A stretch of 64,000 nucleotides of DNA from Pristionchus mayeri (taxonomy: Eukaryota > Nematoda > Chromadorea > Rhabditida > Neodiplogasteridae), in assembly GCA_036245805.1 (NCBI GenBank), contig BTRK01000001.1, positions 33,304,758-33,368,757 of the forward strand, given 5' to 3'. Below are positions 1 through 10,609 of this stretch, piece after piece. The notes beneath the pieces were generated by a model. That model did no database searches, was not told the DNA's origin, and saw only the letters and a list, made by a program, of their open reading frames with translations. How positions within the stretch are numbered: position 1 is the first letter of the stretch; each line of letters opens with the position of its first letter. A program made the position numbers and the translations under genes.

Positions 1-27
1 TCAAAAATACGAAAAACAATTACTTAC

Positions 28-3000
28 TGTGCGAATAGGCCAGTGGCTGCCTTGAAATCTGCAGTAGATTTGTATGCCTGCAGTAGCAATGTTGCCAATT
101 CGGACTGAACTCGTTTCGCGCACGTTCTCTCACAGGTCAAACGGAGTGGGAGAGTGAAAGTGTGCAAACGGGTGCTTGGCCGGAAGATGATCACCTTCAG
201 ATTATTACCTACCGAATGAGCACCGCAAATAGGACCTGTAGAAATTCGCAATACGTCAGGTCTTATGCGAAAATACACCACAAGTGTACTATTTTTAGTT
301 ATCATTCAGCAGGTTCTCAGCCGAACTAATGCAATACAACGATGATATGACGTCCCAATTTGACATCACTAGCCTGCAGCTTCTTCAGTAGCTTCGCGAC
401 AGCTGGTAGGGCCACACTGTCGATCTTCTTCGGATCCAGCACGATGAGAAGGTCGGCTTGCCCGTCCACATCCACGGTCTGCGAGATTTACCATTTGTCG
501 CCACACCACCGCACCACCGCACTCTCGCAGTGCGCCGCATTCGACTAATCGCGAATTTGGTGTACAAATATTGAGTTTGGCCTGACACACCTTCTCAATT
601 CGCAGACATCCTTCGCCAGCCTCGAGCACCGCGGAGAGAAGCACGAACCGAGCCCAGGCGTGAGCCTAGGTAAAAGTAAAAGAGGTGCATCCACTTCAAT
701 CAATTTTACAGACATAAACGACTACGCTAGGTGGTGTAGTGCGGTGTGGCCTAAGAAGCTAATATTTCGAGTATTGAGACAGATTTGAAATTGCAAAGTA
801 AATAATTTCGAGCGAAACTGATAATTGCACTCTGCTTCTGAAAACTTGCATGTTCCGAATTTAATGATACCGTTTTCCACTTCTTGCTTTTGAGATTGTA
901 GCCAATGAGCTCCATCAGTGATTCTCTCATCTGTTTCAGCCAGATGACGTGCTTGAGATGCTGTCCGCACTCGCCCTCATGTCCGGTCATGCTGAACTCA
1001 TATTTTTTAAAACCTTCAGTGTTCAATCTATAACATGCATCAGCAAGCAACATTTTTGAAAAAAATGAAAAGAATAAAGTTCGAGAGAGAATAGAGAATA
1101 TGCTACATATAATTATTAGGTTGTTGCGAAAGTCTTGTCGCGTGGATAGCTACACCGATTTCGCTTCTCTGGAATTTATGTTGTCTGACCTCATAACATA
1201 TGTTAGGTACATACATGATCACCATAGCCATGTAGTTATCCCTAGTGAAGCCCCTATAGAAAACCAGAAAATTTCACGATTTTTATTTTGAGTGAAAAAG
1301 TGATAAAAATATGTTCCAAATTAATCATAGCCAAAAAAAAAACTAGCGACTTCTGAAATATTGCTTGTGTATTGATAATAGGGGAAGGGTTACTTGTTCA
1401 GATAAGACCAATAGGCCTACCATTTAAGTCGGCTGCGAGCACTAATTTTACCAAATAGGGTAGTTTTCGTCATTAAAATTTGAGGATCGCTATTTTGAAA
1501 GGTGAATTTTGCCGGGGAAATATCCCACCTACCCCAAACTGAAATAGTAAGTCAATCACCTCATATATTATGTTTTTCAGGCTGATCTACATTCCCAGGT
1601 CCATCGAAACGAAAATGATACGATAAAACAGGCATTAGAGAATTCTCATCCAAGCTTTTTTTGATTTCGAAATATGTAAAAATTTCCAGAAAGGCATGTG
1701 TGTCTGGCTATCTATTAATGAGTCCTGGAAATGCCTGGCTCAAGAGGATTATGAATATGTTATTCGTTTGGCCATGTCACTCTTTTCCTAGTAGTATTCA
1801 ACGTATAAACGAGCATATCGGTGATATCAGTGGGCAGTGTTTCGTATTGAACTGTTACTTTGCTAATGATCCTTCAGCTACGGAGTAAGGTGCGCTAGAA
1901 AGACTATCCAATACCTCATCGATAGTAATTAGTTACATGATATCGAGCTGAAAGAAGGACTATAGGCGCTACAATGTTCAAGCGCTATGACGCGACAAGA
2001 CTTTCGCAACAACCTGATATTTATCACGCGTCTTCTGAGAGATTGCATGAACCTGAGGAACTAGCTGCAAAAGTTTGAGCAATTTCCAAAAGAAAATTAT
2101 GGCAGATTCTTGTGGAGACGAGAAAACTTTTGTAGCAGCGATTTGTCCCGGAACCGGCTTTTAGGCATTTTTCCGGACGTCGTTCCGGCTCTGACGTAAC
2201 ATGGTTCATTTTTGAGCTACGGTGGTCAGCTTGTGCTCAAAATGCGCGGAAAATTATTTTAAGAAACTTTCATGTTCACACCAAAGCCGGGCGAGTGCGA
2301 AATCGCGTTGAAAATCTCGAAAAACTAGGTCGAGATTCATTTAAAAAATCATATCTCGCTTGGAACCCCACCCTTAAGTAGATTTTGACTGCAGTTTCAG
2401 AATCAACGTACCCATATTAGTCAAGGGAAAATGCGAGTGAGAGTCGGTAGGGGTTAGAATATGTTACGGTAATGCAAAATGTGTGCTCAAGTCGCTAATT
2501 CGTGAATTACAATTTCTTATTTTTAAGTGGCAATCGCTCATATAAATCGTTTCTTTCATAATTATATTGTTACTAACCTAGATATGTTCAATTCCGTTGA
2601 AAAAATCGAAGATTTCCACATTTCAAAAAAATCATGTTTTTCACCTCGATATTTCTCAAATTTGTAGGTTCCAAACTCAAGATTTCGCGGTCATATCACG
2701 TGTTCACTATATGGATTTTATAGCATGCTAAACCATGAGTAATATCTAGTAGTACGGGCCTGCTCAACGATTTGAAAACTCGATTTTTTGACACTCAAAA
2801 CGCTAGATCGAGCGTGTCGGAAAAATAAAAATATCGATAGTGAAGTTCATTTTTTTTTCCAATTTGTAGATAACCATAATTCTCAAAATGAACTTCACTA
2901 TCGATATTTTTATTTTTCCGACACGCTCGATCTAGCGTTTTAGAGTGTCAAAAAATCGAGTTTTAAAATCGTTGAGCAGGCCCGTACTACTATATATTAC

Positions 3001-6000
3001 TCATGGTTTAGCATGCTATAAAATCCATATAGTGAACACGTGATATGACCGCGAAATCTTGAGTTTGGAACCTACAAATTTGTGAAATATCGAGGTGAAA
3101 AACATGATTTTTTTGAAATGTGGAAATCTTCGATTTTTTCAACGGAATTGAACATATCTAGGTTAGTAACAATATAATTATGAAAGAAACGATTTATATG
3201 AGCGATTGCCACTTAAAAATAAGAAATTGTAATTCACGAATTAGCGACTTGAGCACACATTTTGCATTACCGTAACATATTCTAACCCCTACCGACTCTC
3301 ACTCGCATTTTCCCTTGACTAATATGGGCACGTTGATTCAAAAATTGCAGTCAAAATCTACTTAAGGGTGGGGTTCCAAGCGAGATATGATTTTTTAAAT
3401 GAATCTCGACCTAGTTTTTCGAGATTTTCAACGCGATTTCGCACTCGCCCGGCTTTGGTGTGAACATGAAAGTTTCTTAAAATAATTTTCCGCGCATTTT
3501 GAGCACAAGCTGACCACCGTAGCTCAAAAATGAACCATGTTACGTCAGAGCCGGAACGACGTCCGGAAAAATGCCTAAAAGCCGGTTCCGGGACAAATCG
3601 CTGCTACAAAAGTTTTCTCGTCTCCACAAGAATCTGCCATAATTTTCTTTTGGAAATTGCTCAAACTTTTGCAGCTAGTTCCTCAGGGGTGTCTTTTTCA
3701 TGCATTCTCTCAGAAGACGCGTGTTATCACGAGTATCACGAGTCAGCGGAGGTGGCCTGGCACAATTTGCAAAAAGTATGTCTGATTTACTCCTTATTAT
3801 GGTGGATGAATATCCTAGTGAGGAGATATTGAAATTTATAGGTCATTAGTGCCAGAGCCGGCTTTTAGGAAATTTCCGGTTTTGCACATGGCTATACTGA
3901 AACTTAGCTCCCAGATGTGCTACAAAGATGGCAGTGGGCTCAAAATGAGCCGAACATTATTTCGAACAACTTTTATGTTGAAACCATTTCGAAATAATCA
4001 CGGATTAAAATGTTATGATTGAAAACATTGAATTTCTATCAGAAAAATAAATCTGCCTTTTTAACGAAGGTACTTTATACGGAATTTTATTTCAAAATAT
4101 TGAAGTTTGAGGCATTACCTATCCATGAAAAAAATATAATTAAAATCGATTAAGGTAACTTTTTTTCTTTTTCTTTCTGAAGTTCGAACTTCGCAAGTTT
4201 GGGCCAAAATTACGTTTCAACCGAGTTTCTCGAAACTGTATCTGATTAATGAGGGTACCTTATATGGAATTTTATTTCATAATATTGAAGTTTGGGACAT
4301 TGCCTATCCATACAAAAATTTTAATGAAATAGGATTAAGGTAAGTTTTTTATTTTGTCTTCCGAAAATTGAAATTCGTCATTTTGGAAAAAAAAATATTT
4401 TTCACAATTTTCATCGAAGCTGTTTCTGTTTATCAAGATCTTGCAAGAAACTTCCAATAAACTCTGTTTGGCTTAATTTCGCGCAGTTTGAGCCTTCACA
4501 ATTTGGTAAATGTAGCCTTTTAAATTTGTTTAATTCCCATTACTCGTGTATATTGCAGTATATGCTGATTGTTTTTATTGTACTGAAATAAGCTGAACAT
4601 ATTCGATATACAGGAGTGGTGGCAGGTTAAACATTACAGGTTTTTTGAAAAGGTTAGGCAAATTTGTAGGGACGAAATTAATCGAATTCTGTCGCTTCAT
4701 TAGGGATTGGTGTTCTGTAGATCGGATCATCCACCTTGTGGAAGAATTTCTTTAGAAACTCGGGAGTGAGAAGACCATGGAAACCTTCCTCAGTGAAAGA
4801 AAGATCCCCTTCATGTGGCTCTACCTCCACCTCCACGTGGAAGTCATGATCATCATCTTCATCTGGCTCCGCTGCTCTTCTGAACACTCTCAGCTTCGGC
4901 ATTTCTGCTAGAAGTGTGTTGATATAATTCTTCAACTGGTTCCGTGTCATCCAATCCTTTGGCTCAATGAATCGGTCAGCTCTCATCAGTCCCTCTGCCA
5001 CATCTGCCTTCAACTTATGTCCTGCTGAACTTCTTCTTTATGAACGCCTTCGTGGTCTCGGGATATCGGCTCGTCTTTCTTCCAGATCCCATTGCCCATC
5101 CTTCGGGAAGTTCAGGGGCAGATACTCGCTTTATAGATCCCTTCATGGCCTTGACCACTTCGGAGACTGGCGAAATCGGGACGGGAGTAATATTTTCTTC
5201 AATTGATCTCATGTACAATCCCAGTGCCCTATCACGGTTCTTGATGTGTTCGGGGCATATCTTGTGATTCCCTTCATCGAGATGTCTCAGATAGTTCGAA
5301 AAGCGAATGAAGGAAGCCCCGCATTCACAATAGAACAGCGACTTGGATTGTATTCCAGTGGTTTGAACCGAGGAGGGATTGAGGAAGGAGAAGGACCAGA
5401 GGGAATAGGGGAAGGAAGGAGGGCAGTTGTAAAAGAGAGGGGAGAGAGAACGGTGGGACGAGAGGGAGAAGAAAGGGCAGAGTGAATAATGAAGGGGAGA
5501 GGACAGTGGGAAGAGAGGCAGAACACGGCAGAGGAGGGGGAGATGAACGGGGAGCAGATTGATGGAAGGATGCGGATAGGGAGGCAGATGGGGCAGATAC
5601 TGTAACTCTGGTAGGACCCAAAGATCCAGTACGAGAGCCGCGTCGGCCCCTCTCCGAACGAATGGCCGAGATAAGACTCGCAGCCACGCGACCGATTGAT
5701 GCTTAATGGTTTAACCATCATTTGACTATTCGTGAAATATCCCGCTCACATTTCGCTACTTATTCATTATGAGATAATCAGTCCAGTAAATAACTTTTAT
5801 CTAACTACGCAATTCACAGGGATTTAATTGCAAGTGAATTGAACGCGTTAAATTATATTACTGGCTATATTACTGTGATATTCCAAGGTACCTTTAGAAG
5901 TGATCTTTGTGGGAGATGTTGATTCCCTGGTTGATGGCGAGAAGTCGAGTCCCAGGATACAAATGGTCCTGAATTAGAGAATGATGAACTGAGTGAAAGG

Positions 6001-9000
6001 AGACAGTGCATAAGCGAAAAGACGATGAGTTATCTCGCAAAACGATGAACCCAGATGTTTGGGTTAATAATCGATAAGTTAGCCTAGACATGTGAAGAAT
6101 GAAGTAAGAAAATAGAAGAACAGGCGATGTCAACTTCGAGCAAGAACCCTTCAACGCTGAAGAGAATCGATGCACAGAAATAAAGAGGAACAGTGGAGTC
6201 CTGTAGGTACTCTGAATTTCCATATAGGACATTCTCTAGCGCAACGATTTTTAATAAAATGATACGGTAGAAAGTGAACTATTGAGTGTATTGGAAGTTT
6301 CTTGCAAGATCTTGCTAAACAGAAACAGTTTCGATTAAAATTGTGAAAAATATTTTTTTTCCAAAATGACGAATTTCAATTTTCGGCATACAAAATAAAA
6401 AAGTTACCTTAATCCTATTTCATTAAAATTTTTGTATGGATAGGCAATGTCCCAAACTTCAATATTATGAAATAAAATTCCATATAAGGTACCCTCATTA
6501 ATCAGATACAGTTTCGAGAAACTCGGTTGAAACGTAATTTTGGCCCAAACTTGCGAAGTTCGAACTTCAGAAAGAAAAAGAAAAAAAGTTACCTTAATCG
6601 ATTTTAATTATATTTTTTTCATGGATAGGTAATGCCTCAAACTTCAATATTTTGAAATAAAATTCCGTATAAAGTACCTTCGTTAAAAAGGCAGATTTAT
6701 TTTTCTGATAGAAATTCAATGTTTTCAATCATAACATTTTAATTCGTGATTATTTCGAAATGGTTTCAACATAAAAGTTGTTCGAAATAATGTTCCGCTC
6801 ATTTTGAGCCCACTGCCATCTTTGTAGCACATCTGGGAGCTAAGTTTCAGTATAGCCAGGTGCAAAACCGGAAATTTCCTAAAAGCCGGCTCTGGCACCA
6901 ATGACCTATAAATTTCAATATCTCCTCACTAGGATATTCAACCACCATAATAAGGAGTAAATCAGGCAAACTTTTTGCAAATTGTGCCCGATGGTTTTTA
7001 TTTTCATCCGCTGACTCGTGATACACGCGTTATAACAAATGGCGCTCACTCGAGTATCTCCTTATCACCGCTGAGCACGAGGGATATCGCAAATGCCTTG
7101 GCCTGTAGAGTTTGAAATTCGGGACACCGTCTTTTTGCGCACAAAACTAGCAATTAGTCGTTGCGGCCCTCTGCAAGAGTTCTAATCTCTTCATTTTCCG
7201 CACTCTCTCTTTCGTCGATCGAGAGGTCGACAGAGAGTGCGTAATGAAGAGAGTAAGAAGTCTTACAGAAGGTCTCAACGACAAAAGTTCGCTTTATGTG
7301 CATAAAAAAGACGGTGAATCGAATTTCAAACTGTATTAACCTCCTCGACCGGGCTCGACAAAGCGCCGAAGACTTGCATGAATGTCTGGCCCTTCTCGTA
7401 CCACGATGCAATCTGAGAAATAATTCTATTGACAGGCTGAGTTAGGTTGAGTTTAGTGATTAGACACGTCAAGCAAAAGTATGAAAATTTGTATTTGTAC
7501 TTGTATTTGTATTATATGTAGAATGATCAGATCATGGAGCGTGCTATCGTTTCTAGACCTATACTATGACTATTGATATTTGTTCACATTTTCCAAAAGG
7601 AATTTCTTAAAGTTAAGACAAAAATACTGCCAGAACGAAATGTTTTCAAATCCCTACATTTTCTCCAGTCACGAGGTCCACAGTTTGTTCGCGATCAAAG
7701 TTGAAGCTTCCGTCACTGTTTCTCTGTAATAGTTGCCAAAAGTAATGACACATCTTTATCTTTTATATCATTGATTTGTAATCTTTGAGATCGCATCACG
7801 CAAGACTTCGTGCATGTTTACCATTAAGGGGCCCAAACTTACCTCGAATAATTTCCCGCTATTATGCCCGTAAATCTCGTGCAATACGGTCTTGAGCTGA
7901 TCGGCGCGTTTGTCATACTTGCGCAAAATTTCCTGCTTTTGTTCTCCCGTCATTATAATCAGTTTATCGGCACTAGGTCGGATGATCACTGCCGGATGAC
8001 TGGATGATAGCCAAAAAATGGACCCTTCTGTAGGCCTTTCACAGTGGGTTCCCCAGGTGCCAAAAATGATATTGTGAAAGTTCAAACAGAAGGGTTCCTG
8101 TGTTGGTTGTTTATACGACGGTGATCATCCGACATAGTGTAAATTTATCTGCATCAAATACATGCACTATGTATCTAACAGACAACACAAATAATTGTGT
8201 TAGTTTATAAAGATAAATCTTCCATTGCAACACGAAAAATGCGCATTTTTTATTAAAATATACACTGTTTCTTGTTTCGTGAACATTTATTAACACCTTT
8301 TTTTACACAAAATATATTAATAAATAATAGCTGCAACCTTGTCTTCATCTCGAATGAAATCCATTTGCAATGGTTTGGCAGAGATTACGTTGAAGAATAC
8401 CATAGCGAGACCCGAGGATCCTAACATTGGCCTAATTCTTGAAAAAATATCGTATGAACAAATTCTGGCCCAGATTCTCAAGGCCACTTTCCCAATCATT
8501 CTCCACTCACTTCTAGATGTTTTTATTTTTCGGACATACTACCTAACATATCAACTCAGTGAAGAGGAAGGATAAGACATGAATGGGTTTGAGGATCTGG
8601 GCCAGAAGATGTGTGCAATACTCACTGTGGTTCAATCCTCTGAGCGACGGCTTCATGACAGTGAATGCATCGCGAACAGCGAAATCAGGCATGCTCAGCT
8701 CCTCCCTCTCGTACGCTCGTCCCCATGGAAGTCTGCGAATATTTTTTTTATTTTCATGTTTTTGTTTTTATTTTAATTCATAAATACTGGCAAAATCAAA
8801 TGTGTGCTAGGGCTGGCAATTGGCGACTGCTACATCTATTCCTCTACAGATTGCAAAAATTGGGGAGCCGTATATGTCCCTCTACCTAGTCTCGAATTGC
8901 CAACCAGTGTATCACTAAAACGCTACTTGTCGAGTATATCTCTCGGTCTCTCGAGTAAGCGGGAGAAGGTCGCCGTAGCTTTCTTGTTGATGGCGGCAAC

Positions 9001-10003
9001 GAACGTCTTTGCCGACGTCGCTAGGAAGATTCTTTTACATTTAACTGCTTAACGATTATGATATAGTTCGGCCCGCATTGGAAGCATTGCAGGCATAGTT
9101 CATATTTCGGGTATCTTTTTTTGGGAAATGACGTTAAGCAGATCATAATTGTTAATTCTCATGGACAATAAATGTGGAGAAGTAAATACGGTGCAGAGTT
9201 TCATTAGCCGATTTATATGTGTAGACGAACGGCTCGACGTTCTCGTAGATCTCGAGTAGGTCAGGGTAGATGGACATGGCGTCAGTAGCCATGATCAGCT
9301 TCCACAGCTTCGACTGAAATTTTTTATGCTTATTTATTTTTAAATATTGCATCATTATTTTATTCACATTGAAAACCGTGATTCCATTTCACGAAAACCA
9401 ATCTCTTTCAGCGAATTTATACTATTTATTTTTTTTCAAAATTGAAAGCTCGGCACTCGTATTATTAGCTATCCCAAAAAACAAAGGTCCCGAAAGCTCA
9501 CTCACGTATGATATTTTGGGGACTATCACTGCTCCTCCAATCGTCATTCTTGCTCCGGCCCACTCGAGGAAGTGTGCCCATTCCTGCGTCGAGAGACCCT
9601 GAATCAGGGCCAATGATATCAATATTCTTGCAGTCGTCTGATTCTCTCAATTTTGCATGATCTTTCGCTTTGTCTGACGAGTGAAACAGCGTTTCGAGTT
9701 CGTAATTCGGGCCTTCGTCTCTTCATTTCACACAGTCTCTAGACCTGTCGAGCGATGAGAGAGTGTGTAAAATGAAGAGACCGTGGTATCGTTTCTCGAA
9801 CTCTAGAGAAAATGTAATGAATTCGATAAATGAATGCTCACTGAGACACATCCCAGTCAATTTCAGAATGAACGGACAACAACTCTGAGAGACTATCCTG
9901 ACCCGATTCAGAGCCTTGCCCTTGATTAATTCGATTGACTCGGACTCGAATATGCGGCGAGCAATATGAGAATACCGGCAGAGGGCGGCGAGGCCTGTTA
10001 TAC
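28..10003 (-). CDS. Dipeptidyl peptidase III-like (M49) gene, multi-exon, apparently missing its central segment
   Basis: Peptidase family M49 enzymes are cytosolic zinc aminopeptidases that release dipeptides. At least fourteen exons are recognisable in order on the minus strand: 9903-9994, 9506-9626 (GLSTQEW), 9190-9313, 8927-9031 (TFVAAINKK), 8626-8732 (LPWGRAYE), 8338-8437 (DEDK at its end), 7843-7939 (HEIYGHNSGKLF, the HEXXGH zinc site), 7658-7723 (FNFDRE), 7341-7412 (ends PVEE, the second zinc-site Glu region), 7050-7102, 871-1027 (HVIWLKQM), 591-665 (VLEAGEG), about 339-478 (LDPKKIDSVALPA) and 28-77 (AYKSTADF). Spacing from DEDK to the HEXXGH histidine matches the animal enzyme as I remember it. 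The roughly 190 residues expected between exons 9190-9313 and 8927-9031 are not visible, and the 9903-9994 exon needs a frame change, so activity is doubtful. An upstream first exon was not found; 10,283-10,381 is a weak candidate. The 3' end lies beyond the window. Confidence 0.7.
666..752 (-). mobile_element. 3' fragment of a tRNA-derived SINE abutting a DPP III exon
   Basis: The reverse complement of this stretch aligns without large gaps to the last ~85 nt of the complete SINE at 46821-47092, including the segment CACCTAGCGTAGTCGTT and a CTTTTAC-type tail. The tail runs straight into the CTAG acceptor of the DPP III exon ending at 665, so the element supplies that exon's polypyrimidine tract. 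The 5' part of the SINE is missing. Confidence 0.75.
1116..2017. mobile_element. Mariner-like deletion derivative with ~28-bp terminal inverted repeats
   Basis: The left end reads TTAGGTTGTTGCGAAAGTC and the right end is its reverse complement with one mismatch (TCAGG). Both are flanked by TA, the target duplication expected of Tc1/mariner elements. The 902-bp interior has no credible transposase frame. Several other elements in the window start with the same TTAGGTTG/TCAGGTTG terminus. It lies in a DPP III intron, directly beside the first long palindrome. Confidence 0.8.
2021..3733. mobile_element. Long foldback palindrome 1 (arms ~840 bp)
   Basis: Positions 2023 to about 2855 reappear as reverse complement from about 2885 to 3730, with scattered mismatches and one small indel near the outer end. 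The loop is only about 30 bp. Open frames inside it (for example at 2024-2209 and 3530-3832) are mirror images of each other and are not genes. Arm segments such as AGCCGGCTTTTAGG-like and GCTCAAAATGxGCxGAA are shared with the next foldback element, so the two are relatives. No coding content. Confidence 0.85.
3735..7030. mobile_element. Foldback element 2: ~730-bp inverted-repeat arms around a 1.8-kb cargo
   Basis: The left arm (about 3735-4460) and right arm (about 6289-7030) are reverse complements with few mismatches; compare TTGCAAGAAACTTCCAATA at 4441 with its mirror at 6292. The central 4461-6288 is not palindromic and carries a minus-strand zinc-finger-type ORF (4678-5345). The outer edges contain an ACGCGT/ATCACGAG motif shared with palindrome 1. 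The right edge lies about 20 bp inside a DPP III intron. Likely a foldback-type DNA transposon with its own or captured gene; no known transposase was recognised. Confidence 0.75.
4678..5345 (-). pseudogene. Zinc-finger-type protein gene carried inside foldback element 2 (frameshifted)
   Basis: On the minus strand, 5345 to 5015 encodes a C2H2-like module (CECGASF ... LRHLDEGNH) followed by a segment with GWAMGSGRKTSRYPETTKAF. The frame ends at a TAA near 5015, while the adjacent frame continues downstream (KADVAEGLMRADRF, then an acidic DEDDDHDF stretch) to a stop at 4678. One single-base shift near 5015-5030 separates the halves. The order zinc finger, then GWA-type basic motif, then helical segment recalls a repetitive invertebrate protein family often found in multicopy elements; this is from memory and unnamed. 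An upstream exon beyond about 5345 is possible, because a splice-acceptor-like AAG precedes the finger. Function unknown; DNA binding inferred only from the finger. Confidence 0.55.
7186..7253. repeat. TCTCTTCATT MITE copy (DPP III intron)
   Basis: Inverted repeat with TCTCTTCATT at the left, AATGAAGAGA at the right, and CACTCTCTC/GAGAGAGTG inside. One of about ten copies of a short palindromic family spread over the window. Lies in the intron between the 7050-7102 and 7341-7412 exons. Confidence 0.7.
7971..8139. repeat. MITE with CACTAGGTCGGATGATCAC termini
   Basis: The left end CACTAGGTCGGATGATCAC is mirrored at 8121-8139 as GTGATCATCCGACATAGTG, giving a 169-bp element. A second member is at 61031-61170. 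It lies in the DPP III intron just upstream of the HEXXGH exon. Confidence 0.75.
8463..8607. repeat. Short MITE with TTCTGGCCCAGAT termini
   Basis: TTCTGGCCCAGATTCTCAA at 8463 is mirrored at 8590-8607 by TTGAGGATCTGGGCCAGAA. The 145-bp unit fills most of the intron between two DPP III exons. Only one copy was noticed. Confidence 0.6.
9694..9806. repeat. TCTCTTCATT MITE copy, near full length
   Basis: The extended palindrome is visible: GAGTTCGTAATTCGGG on the left and a degenerate mirror ending CTCGAACTC on the right, around the GTCTCTTCATTT ... AAATGAAGAGAC core. Located between two N-terminal exons of the DPP III-like gene. Confidence 0.7.
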
Positions 10004-10145
10004 AATTTCGATAAATATAATTCATATTTTTATTTATTTAATTGGCAAGTCAAATGCGTCTAACTGCACTATCATTGAGCACGGCTTTCATGAAGTTAAA
10101 TATTTTTTAAAGGTATACATGCAAGCTAGAATTTAGGAAACTCGT

Positions 10146-10226
10146 ATTTTCATTTTATACACTCTTTCGACCAGTCAAGTGCCTAGATAGTATAGAATGA
10201 AGAAACCCATGTATCGTTATTCGGGT
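10146..10226. repeat. TCTCTTCATT MITE copy, degenerate
   Basis: TTCATTTTATACACTCTTTCGAC on the left side corresponds to a degraded TATAGAATGAAGAAAC on the right. Weak match, identified by comparison with the better copies. Confidence 0.45.
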
Positions 10227-10282
10227 GCCCAACAGCACTCAATTAATGATATCTTGTATAGCTAGTGAAAATCCCCCTTTAA

Positions 10283-10381
10283 GGATCTTGCCTTGAAGAA
10301 GCGAATGAGTGCGTCCTGATGGAAGTCCTTGATTCGGGCGTAAATATCCTTTCGCTCCGCCGCTTCGAGATCTTTGAAAAT
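10283..10381 (-). other. Candidate exon upstream of the DPP III-like gene
   Basis: After an AAAG acceptor-like site, an open stretch contains EAAERKDIYARIKDF and ALIRFFKA. Its place and charge pattern would suit the N-terminal helical part of an M49 peptidase, but the alignment is poor and no good donor follows. The surrounding 9,995-10,609 otherwise holds only the degenerate MITE copy. Confidence 0.25.
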
Positions 10382-10609
10382 AAATATTGATGTGTTTATG
10401 AAATTAAAAACTTTGTAAATACTAATAAAATTTCTTTTTTTTAATATAAAAACCTTTAAATGTGTCTTTGCAGTCCAGTCCAACTACGCGGAGTCTGCTT
10501 TGATCAACTGCCGTTACGCCCGAATTCCGCACGGATGACAGGAGTGAGCCGGTAACTGATGTTGATGATTTCTTACATTTGTCTCACTAAAGGAATTGGT
10601 AAGTTAACT

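Noticed and set aside
2024..3832. Identical ORFs on opposite strands (61 and 100 codons)
   Set aside because: They are the two arms of palindrome 1 read in mirror orientation; no codon bias or splice structure.
5287..5721. Long Ser/Pro-rich ORF on the minus strand
   Set aside because: It arises from a purine-rich low-complexity tract in the foldback cargo and overlaps the zinc-finger frame; no domain.
9042..9157. Small inverted motif TTAACTGCTTAACG / GTTAAGCAG with ATTATGAT
   Set aside because: The two modules are in swapped order on the two sides, so it does not form a proper terminal inverted repeat; probably A+T-rich coincidence.
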